Below the pieces are notes generated by a model. The model saw only the letters and a program-made list of their open reading frames with translations. It was not told the origin of the DNA and searched no databases. This document shows, piece by piece, positions 30,998 to 41,735 of a DNA stretch of 64,000 nt; the first letter of the stretch is position 1; each line of letters starts with the position of its first letter. The stretch is from Linepithema humile (lineage: Eukaryota; Arthropoda; Insecta; Hymenoptera; Formicidae). The position numbers and the translations under genes were made by a program. The stretch is from assembly GCF_040581485.1 (NCBI RefSeq), contig NC_090133.1, positions 14,384,001-14,448,000 of the forward strand, read 5' to 3'.

Positions 30998-33808
30998 ATG
31001 GTTGAGAATTTAAGAAAAACCGTCGAGACATGCTTACTACTGTCACGCGCTTTGTGCGGACTCGATGTGAGCAGATATTTATCGCTGTTATCAGACAACG
31101 ATGAAAAAAATTTTGAAGTGTTTGCGAAATTTGCGGGGGTGTGTCCTAGTGCAGTGCTAGCGGTGCTATTTTGCTTGGGGCATTTTGCCTCCTATCAGAG
31201 ACTTGTAATCTACGCGGGTGAAATTATCGAAATGAGAAGTATTTTCGGTGATGGAGAAGTGGAGGATGCGGGTGGGCATATAGCTTTTCTATTATTTTAT
31301 TTTCATCGATCGATTTCGGAAGCGAGTGAAAACGGTGAGTTTATATTCCAATTTTTATTATATATATATGTACACTCACCCGAAAAAAAAGCGGTACACT
31401 GAAAATGTGGGAAAAATTCATCAAATTTCAACTGACGATAACTTCGTAAATAATAAAGATAGAAAGTTCTATAAAATATGGAAATAAAGCTAAAAATCTC
31501 TACTTTAAGAATCAATTTATTTCAATGTTGCAAAATAAATTTATTGAAAATAGCGGATGACAAAGCGCGAGCATGCAAAATTGAAAAATAATGGTTCGAG
31601 TTTGCGACGGTGCACGGTATAAACAAAAAATTGTAGCTTATTGGGATCAAAAGCGTACGAAAGTACAGAGTCTCCTCTTTAAAATGCTTTTTTATGCATC
31701 TCGATACGATGATTTTTCGCCGAGAGATTCGCATTTGAAGAAAAAGGCAGATTTTTACTTCAAATGCGAATCTCTCAGCGAAAAATCATCGTATCGAGAT
31801 GCATAAAAAAGCATTTTAAAGAGGAGACTCTGTACTTTCGTACGCTTTTGATCCCAATAAGCTACAATTTTTTGTTTATACCGTGCACCGTCGCAAACTC
31901 GAACCATTATTTTTCAATCAATTGTTTTGCATCCGAAGGAGATGTCTGCAGATCTTTTGTGATTTCTCCGCCCTGACTTTTTGTTTATGCTCGACCGCAC
32001 ATTGCGAGAAGAGTGCTTGATTTCTCTTGATCTTTTTCTTTCGAGACGCGTTACTTATTCGTACGACTTCGTCAAAGTAAACAATAATTAATCTTTTCGC
32101 ATTGAAATTATTGGTCAATTATGGCGACGATAAGTCCTGAAAAAGCTGCTCAAGTTGTAGCGTTAATTGAAGATGGGAGAAGTCGAAGGTACGTTGCTGA
32201 GGCACTTGATTTATCAGTGTCAACCGTGCAACGTGCTTATGCTAGGTACTTGGAGACTAATTCTGTCCAAAGAAGACCTGGTTCGGGACGTCCTCGTTGT
32301 ACGAATGAAAACGATGACCGATTTATTGTTTTAAATTCATTAAGAGACAGACATCGAACGGCTGTTCAAATTCGAAACAATTTAAGAGATGTCCGCGAAT
32401 GTAATGTATCCGTTGACACTATTCGAAACAGATTAGCGGAACACGGTCTTTTTCCGCGCAGGCCAGCAAATGTACCTTTGCTTATGCGTCGCCATCGCGT
32501 AACTCGACTCAATTTTGCTGTCGAGCATGCAGGCTGGACATATGCAGAATGGAGTACCGTTCTTTTTAGCGACGAATCTCGTTTTTGTCTGTATTCTTCA
32601 GACGGACGAGAACGAGTATACCGTCGCGTTGGAGAACGATTTGCAGACTGTACTGTAAGTGAGAGGCCTAGAAGTAAGAATCTGCCTTTTTCTTCAAATG
32701 CGAATCTCTCGGCGAAAAATCATCGTATCGAGATGCATAAAAAAGCATTTTAAAGAGGAGACTCTGTACTTTCGTACGCTTTTGATCCCAATAAGCTACA
32801 ATTTTTTGTCTATACCGTGCACCGTCGCAAACTCGAACCATTATTTTTCAATTTTGCATGCTCGCGCTTTGTCATCCGCCATTTTCAATAAATTTATTTT
32901 GCAACATTGAAATAAATTGATTCTTAAAGTAGAGATTTTTAGCTTTATTTCCATATTTTATAGAACTTTCTATCTTTATTATTTACGAAGTTATCGTCAG
33001 TTGAAATTTGATGAATTTTTCCCACATTTTCAGTGTACCGCTTTTTTTTCGGGTGAGTGTATATATAATTTTCAAAAATTAAAAGTAAAATCTTTTAGGA
33101 GTAGAACATCGGAACGCATCGCCTCGCAGGATCGCGGGGGTGAGAGGAGTGCAACGTATTGCACGCCCTGAAGAGTATACTCCTCCTCACGGAATAAGGC
33201 GACGGGCTGATACTTCACCCGAAGCCGGACCCTCACGTGAGTCTTATCACACATTCTTTTATGAAAAATAAGCATTTCATATTGGTAAATTTTTTTACAA
33301 TAATGAAATATTAAATGTTTTTAGGACGTGCACGTATCGAGCTCACACCTGAGCCACCTCTCGTTAACTTGGATAGCGAGAGCGAGGAAGAAGTTGGAAC
33401 TCACGAAGTGAGTTCATTTGACGAGGAAGAGATTTTTTCACCAGGTGAGTAATGAGAAATTTATCGCAGTAAGAAAATGGATAAAAATTTTTTGGATAAA
33501 AATCCACTAAAAAACAATGGTGAATTTTTTAGAGTTTAACCAAGAAGGTGAAAATACAATAATAATAGAAGATTCGGAGGAGGAGGAGGATGAGGATAAT
33601 GATGATGATGAGGTACAAGAGGAAGATATGGGGGAGGAGCTGAGTGGAACGGAAGAACAGACTCTAGAGGAACTTTTGAGGGAAAGAGGTAAATACAATT
33701 ATACATTTTTGCATAGATAACGCTTTCATACTCGAATACCTTTATTCTAACCGGACGAAATTTTTAGGAATTGTTTTCCCGGAAATTTCTTACTCGCCGG
33801 AATATTAG
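30998..33808 (+). CDS. Five-exon gene of the virus-like segment, unknown function
   Basis: Exons are 30998-31334, 33099-33236, 33325-33444, 33533-33688 and 33768-33808 (TAG). Donors are GTGAGT, GTGAGT, GTGAGT and GTAAAT, all acceptors end TTTTAG or TTTAG, and all four introns are phase 1. The product is about 263 residues. Exon 1 encodes a mostly helical N-terminus with Cys and aromatic residues (CLLLSRALCGLD, FCLGHFASYQR). Exon 2 is basic and proline-containing; exons 3-4 are strongly acidic with runs of E and D. I do not recognise the family. A Tc1-like element fills most of intron 1 without disturbing the borders. The gene precedes the polymerase on the same strand. Confidence 0.65.
31373..33059 (+). 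mobile_element. Tc1-like element with ~370-bp inverted ends, in intron 1
   Basis: The ends start CACTCACCCG and finish CGGGTGAGTG and are inverted over about 31373-31740 and 32690-33059. TA flanks it at 31371-31372 and 33060-33061, the Tc1/mariner duplication. A further inverted copy of the inner left end lies at about 31759-31917, making a local palindrome. The element is 1,687 bp and holds a truncated transposase. Confidence 0.9.
32121..32753 (+). pseudogene. Truncated Tc1-like transposase
   Basis: ATG 32121 opens 210 residues. The N-terminus has paired-type helix-turn-helix regions (MATISPEKAAQVVALIEDG; VSVDTIRNRLAEHGLFPRR) and the first catalytic Asp in VLFSDESRFCLYS. The frame then runs into the right inverted repeat at about 32690 and stops at 32753, so the second and third catalytic acids are missing. 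It cannot catalyse transposition but may still bind DNA. Confidence 0.88.
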
Positions 33809-34016
33809 TGATCAATGATCAACACGATCAACGGTGAACAAGAAAGGGAATAATCCTGTATAAAGGTGAGAGAATTTAATATGAAATGTATTACTATTTT
33901 TAATTTTAACAACGCGTAAAATTCGAGTATGGAAGTGTAAAAACAATAATTTTAAAGATAAACTAATTCGTTTGTTTTCGATTTTTCCAGTTCAGTTTGG
34001 TGGAGGAGGGGGAGGA
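33809..34016. other. Spacer before the polymerase
   Basis: A short stretch with a possible acceptor (tttttccag, ending 33990) before ATG 34017, so the polymerase message may have a spliced leader. Confidence 0.4.
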
Positions 34017-37000
34017 ATGGAAGAAAACACGCAGCAGCAGCAGCAGTCGGCGGAAAATTAAGCTGAAAAAACCGACGACAACGAGATAGAAGACGAGATA
34101 GAAGACGAGATTCGTGGGAAGGGGAGACTGGAGAGAGAAGAGGATGAGGAAGCGTTGTTTCCGGAGAATCAGGTTGGTGCGCCGGAACAGATCGCGAATC
34201 ATAACGGGGATAATTTTAATTATTTAGATTTAATAAGGGAAAACGTGCGTGAGTTTAGAAATTTCGGTGTAGTAGGGAGAGAGGCTGGTTTTCGCCTTCG
34301 ATCATTACCAGAGGGGGAGGAGGTTTACGCGTGGTTAGAAAACGCGTTTCGCGAGCTTCACGCGTACGCGGTACTTTCCTGTGTTCCCGGTGATTACATC
34401 GGACTTAGTTTCGATTCCCCGAATCTTTCACACGGGCCCGCGGGTATTTCGTTCCGACCATCTCGTGATTTGACTCACGAGAATATCTGGAACCTCGTGA
34501 GTTCGTTAGCTCAAAACTCCGGGGGCTTGAACGTAGCGCAAGAATTCAATATCCACGTTTACCGTGTCACTCCTCCTACGGGTCGTGCGGGTAATGCGCT
34601 TGATATCGCTGTTAAACGCTCGATTTTAACGATATCCAACTCGGATAACTTATGTTTTCCTCGCGCACTCGTAACGGCGCAAATTTACAATGAACGTGGT
34701 AATTTACGTACGGGTAGTCTACAAGAAAGATGGAACGCCGTGAGATACCGTCATTCCTCGTTACAACGTGAGTTGGCACGTGATTTAACGAGGAAAGTCG
34801 GTATTACAATTCCAGAAGAGGGTTGCGGTATTCGCGAAATCGAGCATTTTCAGCAATATTTAGCCGCGGAAAACATCGCGATAATGGTTTATAGCGCGGA
34901 AACTTTTGGTCACGGGGGTAAAGTCTTATTTGATGGAAATGCGATACTAGCCTCACTACATCGCGAACCGGTCGCGTGTTTAAACCTATTACATCACGCT
35001 GAATTACGACATTACAGCGTTATTTTAAATTTAAGAGCCGCCGCGAATAGCCGAGGTTATTGTGTACCGTGTAACGTCGGTTACCGCAGCGATGTAGGGG
35101 GACACCGATGCTCAAATAAATGCCCTCGGTGTTACGCGGTACCTTCGTGCGAGCGATTCGACGCGGAGCGTATTCATTGCGAAAATTGTAATCGCGAATT
35201 TTTCAATCACGCGTGTCTTGAGCATCATCGTGCGCAAAAATCATACGATGGGCAATCGTCTCGTAGCGTTTGCAACACCGTATGTTTTTGCGAAGAATGC
35301 GGTCGTTTAATCGAGCGTAATAGACAACACGAATGCGGCGTGACTTACTGTTCAACGTGTCGTTCTGCCTAGCCGTTGAATCATCTTTGTCACATGCTTC
35401 CTCTCCCTCACAAAGCTAATTTCCGTACTAACGACACGGAGCACATTTTGGGAGAGGGAGGAGAGCAACAACAAAACGCGGGTGAGTGCGTACTTAAAAC
35501 AGAAAGTCGCGTCGCATTCGTGTTTTACGATTTCAAGACGCGACAGGATGACACGCTTCAAGGTACCGTGAGTGTAAATATTCACGTACCTACACTTTGC
35601 GTCGCGCAACAGATTTGCGAAACGTGTGCCGAGATTGAGGATACTTCGGTGCGCTGTCGGTGGTGCGGTATTCGTGAATACATATTTCGTCGTGATCCTG
35701 TAAAGGAGTTTGTAGATTTCGCGACACGTCCGACTAAATATTTTAAACACATAATTTGTATAGCTCATAACGCGAAAGCATTCGATGCGCAATTTATCCT
35801 ACGTTATATTGTTGAGAGCGGAACCGCCTTAGAACCGCGGGTAATCTTAAACGGGACGAAAATTGTAGTACTAACAGTGGGACATACGAAATTTATCGAT
35901 AGTATTAATTATATGCCAATGCGTTTATCGAAGTTACCGAAGGCTTTTGGCCTGACGAATACTTCGGACAAAGGCATTTTTTCGCATTTATTTAATACCA
36001 ACGATAATCAGTCATATGTCGGGCCGTTGCCGGATATTCGATATTATTCACCCGATAGTATGAATACGAACGAGCGAGAAAAGTTTTTAGCGTGGCACGC
36101 GGAAATGATTCGTACGAATTATGTGTTTGATTTCGAATGCGAGATATTGCGTTACTGTCGCAACGACGTGAATATTCTGAGACGCGCGTGTATGTCTTTC
36201 AGAAAGATTTTCTTGAAGTGCGGTCGCGTGTGTCCGTTCGAGGAATGCACAACCATCGCTTCCACGTGTATGAGGGTTTTTAGAAAAAACTTTTTACGTG
36301 AAAGAGAAATTGGAATAATTCCACCGGGCGGGTACAGACGCGCGAATACCCAATCGCGGAAGGCGCTTCAGTGGCTGGTGTGGAAGGAGCGCGAGCTCGG
36401 ACATAACATCACCCACGCAGGACGCACTCGGGAATATCGTCTACAAGACGGCACGCTAGTCGATGGTTATTACGAGTCGGTGGAAAACGGTATAACACAC
36501 TATCACGTGTTGCAATTCCACGGTTGTTTTTGGCACGGATGTCCGTCGTGTTTTAAGATTAATCGCGATAGGGAACTAACGGTAAACAACGAACGCGGCG
36601 ATACGATTGATTTGCGTTATGAGCGCACCATCGCAACAACGTATCGTCTTCGAAGACGGGGGTACTCGGTGATAGAGAAGTGGGAATGCGTCTTTGATCG
36701 CGAAATGATGGAAAATAGGGAAATGCGTGAATTTTTACAAAATAACCCGATGATAGAAATTGAGCCGCTCAACCCGCGCGATGCGTTCTACGGCGGACGT
36801 ACGGGGAACATCGTGACGCGGTACGAGATTACGGATACGGAGAAGATACGCTACGTGGATGTGTGTTCTCTGTACCCGTACGTACTGAAGATCGGGGTTT
36901 TCCCGATCGGACATCCCACGGTGTACGTCGCGGAGGAATGCTCGACTCTAATTGGCATAGGACCGTGTTACAATTTTGATTCCGTCGAAGGTCTCGTGCG

Positions 37001-38231
37001 TTGCAGGGTACTCCCTCCGAGCGATCTCTTTCACCCCGTATTACCCTATCGCGTGCGTGGAAAGCTACTATTCGCGTTGTGTCGCAGTTGTTGCGAAACA
37101 TTTTCACACGATGAATGTACCCACGAGCCGTTCGAGCGAGAATTCGAGGGTACGTGGGTATCGCTTGAATTGCGCAAAGCCATCGACAAAGGTTATCTCG
37201 TAACAAGGGTTTGTGAGATTTGGCAATACACCACAGCTCGCTACGATCCCGATACACAGCAGGGTGGATTATTTACGGAATATATAAACACATTTTTAAA
37301 ATTGAAACAAGAAGCCAGCGGATGGCCGAGCGAGTGTGAGGATGACGTGTCTAAAGAACAATATCTTCGCGACTACGAGAAAACCGAGGGTGTCGTTCTC
37401 GATAAGCAAAACATCGCAAAAAATCCTGGTTTGCGCTCGGTCGCGAAGCTATGTTTAAATTCTTTTTGGGGGAAATTTGGTCAACGATCCAACCTGCCGA
37501 ATACCGAGATCGTAAAAACTCAACAGCGTTTAGCGAGTTTACTCACGAGTCCTCAGCATGAGATAATCGAAATATTACCCGTAAACGAAGAAGTGATGTA
37601 TGTTTCGTGGCGACTGCGAGAAGAGCTGGACGTACCCTCGCCTCTTACTAACGTGGTTATAGCGGCTTTCATGACGGCACAGGCGCGTCTTGTATTATAC
37701 GAATATTTAGATAAATTGGATCGTCGCGTTTTATATTACGATACCGACTCGTGTATTTACGTGAGCAGCGGTGTCTCCGATGAATACGAAGTGCGTAAAG
37801 GTAATTTCCTAGGCGATATGACGGACGAACTCGAGAGCTATGGTCGCGGTAGCTATATCGAGGCGTTTGTATCGGGTGGTTCGAAATTTTACGCATACCT
37901 GGTTCGCACAGCGGAAGGGCAAACGCGAGAAGTTTGCAAAGTAAAGGGCATAACTCTAAATTTCGAAAACTCACGCTTAGTTAATTTTAATAGTATTAGG
38001 GAATTATTATTACGTAAAGAGCGAGAAGGTCAAGAGGAGGAGGAGAAAGGGACGGAGTCGGCAACGGTAGAATCGCGTTCGATAAATCTACGTTTCAGAG
38101 CAATTCGACGTACAGCCTTTCACGAAATAATAACACGCGACGAAGTGAAAGCTTGCACACCCGTGTTGCTAAAACGTAGATTTCTCGACAGTCGTTGTTC
38201 CGTCCCTTATGGATATTTATCCGAACGCTAA
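34017..38231 (+). pseudogene. Protein-primed family B DNA polymerase (Maverick/adintovirus type), two in-frame stops
   Basis: One frame runs from ATG 34017 to TAA 38231 (about 1,404 codons), broken by TAA 34059-34061 and TAG 35370-35372. The N-terminal ~450 residues hold DNLCFPRALV and LRHYSVIL, which resemble an OTU-like Cys/His pair, then several CxxC and CxxH zinc-finger pairs. The exonuclease region has YDFKTRQ, HNAKAFDAQF and YCRNDVNIL. Polymerase motifs follow: YVDVCSLYP (motif A, about 36851-36877), NSFWGKFG (motif B, about 37457-37480) and YYDTDS (motif C, about 37733-37750). Such enzymes replicate linear viral DNA with a protein primer. In motif Exo I the usual Glu is Lys. The polymerase sites are intact, but the stops suggest a dead or recoding-dependent copy. 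Confidence 0.88.
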
Positions 38232-38859
38232 TTGTTATTTCACGATGCTGTTCCTTCGCTCTATTTTATTATTTAAATAATTACACGCATGTTTTCCCCA
38301 TATATGTAAAATTTATAAATTTTTTTGTAAAAAGTAAATAAAAATTGTGTTGTAAAAATAGAATAAGAATAGACTAAGAAAATGATAAAATTATAGAAAA
38401 AGGTCATGTAAAGATTTAAGAAATAATAAAATTGTTTATATTTTATATCGTTTTTGCTTTGTATTTATATTCTGAAAAAATAATTCTCCAATGATTTTTC
38501 TCCAAGTTTATTTTCCCCTTTCTCTCTCTCTCTCCCCACATACATTCACGTAAAACGACTATTTTTGCCCAATTCTTTCCGTGGAAAGCAGCTTTTCATC
38601 GTGGGGGAGTATCATAAGCTCATGAACTCACTCCCCCGCGCGCGCAGGCGCTGACGCGAGCAATTCCGCTTGTTCAGCATTTACGCTTGTCCAGCTTCTC
38701 CGGTCTGAATCAGCTCGTAAAAGACCGCCGCGAAGTACGCTGGCGCGCGCGCACCTCCGCCGCGGAGTGCCCCCTGCCGCGATGGTAAGCTTACTTCATC
38801 GTACCGTTACACGGCTTTTTTTATGCTAGTGAAGACACGAGCGGTGTTCATTTCACAAG
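38232..38859. other. Intergenic region with promoter-like GC-rich part
   Basis: The first half is AT-rich. From about 38620 the sequence is GC-rich with repeated GCGCGC and CCGCC, then reaches ATG 38860. No TATA box at the usual distance was seen. Confidence 0.4.
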
Positions 38860-39576
38860 ATGGACGTACGCTGGAAACATCCCTGGACGGCTATTGTCAG
38901 CGGTCCCACCGGCTGTGGTAAAACGGTCTTTGTAAAATCCTTTCTCAAATATTTACCCGAAATGGCCGATGTTTCTTTTGAAAGAGTCTTATTTTATTAC
39001 GCCGAATGGCAAGACGCATATCGTCAACTACAATACATGTTTGCGAAAACAAAAGAGAAAGTGGGAGGACATGGAAGAGGGGAGGGTAAAATAAAGAGAA
39101 ATATAATCGAGTTTCGCGAAGGGCTACCGCAAACGGACGATTATTCTTGCGATCCTCTCGCACCAAAATTGGTGATAATCGACGATCTTATGAGAGAATC
39201 ATCCTCGTGCGACGTAATCGTGGATCTTTTTACAAAGGGTAGTCATCATAAGAATCTCAGTGTTATACTCATCACGCAAAATCTATTTCACCAGGGACGC
39301 GGACAGCGCGACATATCTCTTAATTCTAACTACATAGTCGTCTTCAAGAACCCGCGCGATCGCGCTCAAATTCGCCATCTCGCGCGACAAGTGTACCCCC
39401 ATGACCCAAAGTTTCTAGAAGAAGCATACTTTGACGCAACCTCACGCCCTCACGGATATTTATTACTCGATCTGAAACAATCGACTCCGGACAAATATCG
39501 ATTTCGGACAAACATCTTTCCCGACGATGCGTTGCATTACGTCTACGTACCGCGCAGATCATTCTCAAGCGTATAA
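38860..39576 (+). CDS. A32/FtsK-like genome-packaging ATPase
   Basis: The 238-residue frame has Walker A GPTGCGKT at residues 15-22 and Walker B LVIIDDLM at 104-111, followed by SVILITQN, the sensor region seen in the A32-like DNA-packaging ATPases of large DNA viruses and Polintons. The start at MDVRWKHPW fits the short N-terminus of the family. The enzyme would drive viral DNA into capsids, although no capsid gene is visible here. The frame is intact, unlike the polymerase. It is followed at short distance by three small genes on the same strand. Confidence 0.88.
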   Translation: MDVRWKHPWTAIVSGPTGCGKTVFVKSFLKYLPEMADVSFERVLFYYAEWQDAYRQLQYMFAKTKEKVGGHGRGEGKIKRNIIEFREGLPQTDDYSCDPLAPKLVIIDDLMRESSSCDVIVDLFTKGSHHKNLSVILITQNLFHQGRGQRDISLNSNYIVVFKNPRDRAQIRHLARQVYPHDPKFLEEAYFDATSRPHGYLLLDLKQSTPDKYRFRTNIFPDDALHYVYVPRRSFSSV

Positions 39577-39627
39577 AAAGTATGTACTTGCGTTCGCGTG
39601 ACGTCAGTTGCGAGAGACTTTCACACG

Positions 39628-40011
39628 ATGAAAGAAGCGGTAGCAGCGTCAGACAGTGCAACGAAAACCGCTAAACGTTCGATCGGAAAGAGAAACGTTT
39701 GTCTTCTAGAGGCATTGTGTCATCTGAACAAAAATCAACGCACCTCCTTCCTGCGAACCGCGGATGAAAAATTTATTCGCTGTATTTGCGAATGCGTTTT
39801 CAACACACTCAATGGTAACGTTGCGCTCGAACGACGCGAAAAAAATCGTCTGAGCAAATACAAAACGGTGCTGCGTCGTATCGCGTCAAAGCGTGGAAAT
39901 TGGAAGAATAAAAGAAAGCTATTGGTACAACGAGGTGGATTCTTATCCTATATCATCGTTCCTTTATTAGAGGCCTTATTTTCGCGAATTATAGACAGGG
40001 CGACGGATTAA
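39628..40011 (+). CDS. Small basic protein of the virus-like segment
   Basis: ATG 39628 gives 127 residues. It is rich in K and R, with KRNVCLLEALCHLNK, ICECVFNTLNGN and LLVQRGGFLSYIIVP near the end. I recall similar small proteins (KLLVQ-GG ends) beside ATPase and integrase genes in Maverick/adintovirus-like elements, where they are compared with adenovirus core protein X. That link is from memory and uncertain. The intact frame and a gap of only 51 bases from the ATPase stop suggest a shared operon-like block. Confidence 0.6.
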   Translation: MKEAVAASDSATKTAKRSIGKRNVCLLEALCHLNKNQRTSFLRTADEKFIRCICECVFNTLNGNVALERREKNRLSKYKTVLRRIASKRGNWKNKRKLLVQRGGFLSYIIVPLLEALFSRIIDRATD

Positions 40012-40041
40012 AACACAAGAGAGAAAATAATATTGAGCGTT

Positions 40042-40929
40042 ATGGAAAGAGCGAAAAAAATGGTTTTAATTTCTACGGAAAATCTCGAGAGAATGCAGCG
40101 TCAATTACATCATCCGCAGCCGACTACCGACGGTGTACCTCTGGTGGAAAACACATCGGGGAACAACGAAAGCGCTAATAATAATAATTCCGTGCGAACT
40201 CCCGGGACCCCTTTATCCAGACTCGATGCGGAGTTGAGTCAAATTCTTAATTCACCCTATCCGAAGGATGAAGCCGAGAGATGGAAGATGTACAAAGAGG
40301 TTCTTTGGCGATATCTTCACTTTGTACGAGTAGCACGAGGACGACGAAATCAAGAGGACGACACGCGTAACGCCGAGGAAGAAGAAGAAGAAGAAAAAGA
40401 CGAAAATGCGTTGGACACACGTGAAGGAGTACCGGTGCACGATCTCACGGGCTCATTCGTTCCGGACTCTAGTCGTACGAGAAGCTTTTCGAAAGAACAC
40501 GACACAAGTCTTGAGGTGATGAAAAGCGTCGGAAGAATAGTGGAAAGCGTACCGAAATCTTACCGTGCCGAAGCTCGCTTACTAACGAAACACCTACTCG
40601 ATAAAACATCGTCGAGTAGAATTAGCTGGGATGAGCAAGGAGTCGTGACTATAGACGGTAACGTCGTAAAAGATTCAAATATCTCAGATCTGATAAACGA
40701 GGCGATGCGCGATAGAAAAACCGTGAAAGCCGTGGGAAGAGTTCAGTTCGCGCGGTTACTTCACGACTTGAACATTCCCTCCACACTAGTGAGAAATAAA
40801 AAATTATTAACAGTTGGTTCTTCGCAAAATATCGCGAAACTTAGCGGTCCTACGGCGAGTTCCACTCCTAAGAGAAACACGGATTCTCCGGTAGCGAGAC
40901 GCCTGCTCGATTGGAATAAATTGGAATGA
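40042..40929 (+). CDS. Unknown protein of the virus-like segment
   Basis: ATG 40042 gives 295 residues. The N-terminal half has a helical start, an N/S-rich patch, a conserved-looking YPKDEAERWKMYKEVLWRYL segment and an E/D run. The C-terminal half holds ISWDEQGVVTIDGNVVKDSN and FARLLHDLNIPSTLVRNKK, a folded-looking domain. Similar proteins occur in this gene position in Maverick-like elements, in my recollection; the role is unknown. Its stop overlaps the next start as ATGA (40926-40929), a compact arrangement typical of viruses. Confidence 0.6.
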   Translation: MERAKKMVLISTENLERMQRQLHHPQPTTDGVPLVENTSGNNESANNNNSVRTPGTPLSRLDAELSQILNSPYPKDEAERWKMYKEVLWRYLHFVRVARGRRNQEDDTRNAEEEEEEEKDENALDTREGVPVHDLTGSFVPDSSRTRSFSKEHDTSLEVMKSVGRIVESVPKSYRAEARLLTKHLLDKTSSSRISWDEQGVVTIDGNVVKDSNISDLINEAMRDRKTVKAVGRVQFARLLHDLNIPSTLVRNKKLLTVGSSQNIAKLSGPTASSTPKRNTDSPVARRLLDWNKLE

Positions 40930-41195
40930 CGGGTCTTAAAAAATTGTACTATGATCCCGCGCATTATGCCGGTTATTCGGCTGTTGATAATCTGTTTCGC
41001 GCGGTGAATTTATCCCGTAACAATGTCGTGCGATGGCTCGAAGCGCAAGATGCGTACACACTGCATCGTCCATTGCGACGGAAATTTCCACGAATGCATT
41101 ACAACGTAACGAATATCGACGATCTGTGGGAGGCTGATTTGATCGAACTCCGAAATCTCAAAAGTTACAACGACGGATATCAAGAGACACGGTAG
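40926..41195 (+). pseudogene. Retrovirus-type integrase, N-terminal fragment
   Basis: The frame encodes 89 residues. LHRPLRRKFPRMHYNV and DLWEADLIEL match the region leading to the first catalytic Asp of Polinton integrases. After KSYNDGY (ending about 41183) the sequence is replaced by a repeat that also occurs at 46168, so about two thirds of the enzyme, including the other catalytic residues, is missing. The frame starts on the ATGA overlap with the preceding gene. Loss of the integrase marks this copy as unable to move by itself. Confidence 0.85.
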
Positions 41196-41304
41196 TGTCT
41201 CGCGCCAAGTTCACGCGTAGCGCAAGACCGACCGTGTATCTTTACGCGAGACGGAAGGTTCAGATGAGCCGAGATTATCGGATCTCAATAACGGCTGGGC
41301 CAAT
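41187..41304. repeat. ~118-bp repeat with terminal hairpin, copy 1
   Basis: The segment begins caagagacacggtagtgtct, where gagacac and gtgtctc form a perfect 7-bp hairpin stem, and ends near gatctcaataa. A close copy lies at about 46168-46287 in an unrelated setting. It cuts into the integrase. The hairpin end recalls Helentron-type non-autonomous elements, but no partner end was defined. Confidence 0.7.
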
Positions 41305-41735
41305 TGAGTTGATAATAGGCTCAATCGATAGCGCATACCCAAATTACATGAGAAAAGTATGCTTGTTTTTACTGTAGGTGTTGTAGAAAAAAAGTTATAA
41401 TAATCCAAAGTCGAGAAATCTAAAAAATCATCATTTTTCTCGGATGTCACGCTAAAATATCGCGTAAAATGTCACGCATGTCTTATTGGTCAGCGTCGTC
41501 AGTACGCAACCAATCAGAACGCACTCAACTCAGATTTCTAATATGGCGGCGCTCAGACCTGTCAGCTCGCAGCTTTGATGATATTAATTAACGTTGATAT
41601 AATTAATATCGGTCGTAGAATGTATATATAACGTGTTGTGGAGACGAATAAAGGTAGTGTATATAAAAAATAATAGTATTCTTCATAAAAAAATTTTTTT
41701 TCGATCTTAAAGTGCAGAAGTGTAGCAAGACATGT
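41305..41735. other. Noncoding flank
   Basis: No coding signal was found. A palindromic word, gatattaattaacgttgatataattaatatc, lies near 41578-41609. Confidence 0.4.

Noticed and set aside
35352..37974. Minus-strand ORFs of 75-146 residues across the polymerase
   Set aside because: They are antisense shadows of the family B polymerase frame.
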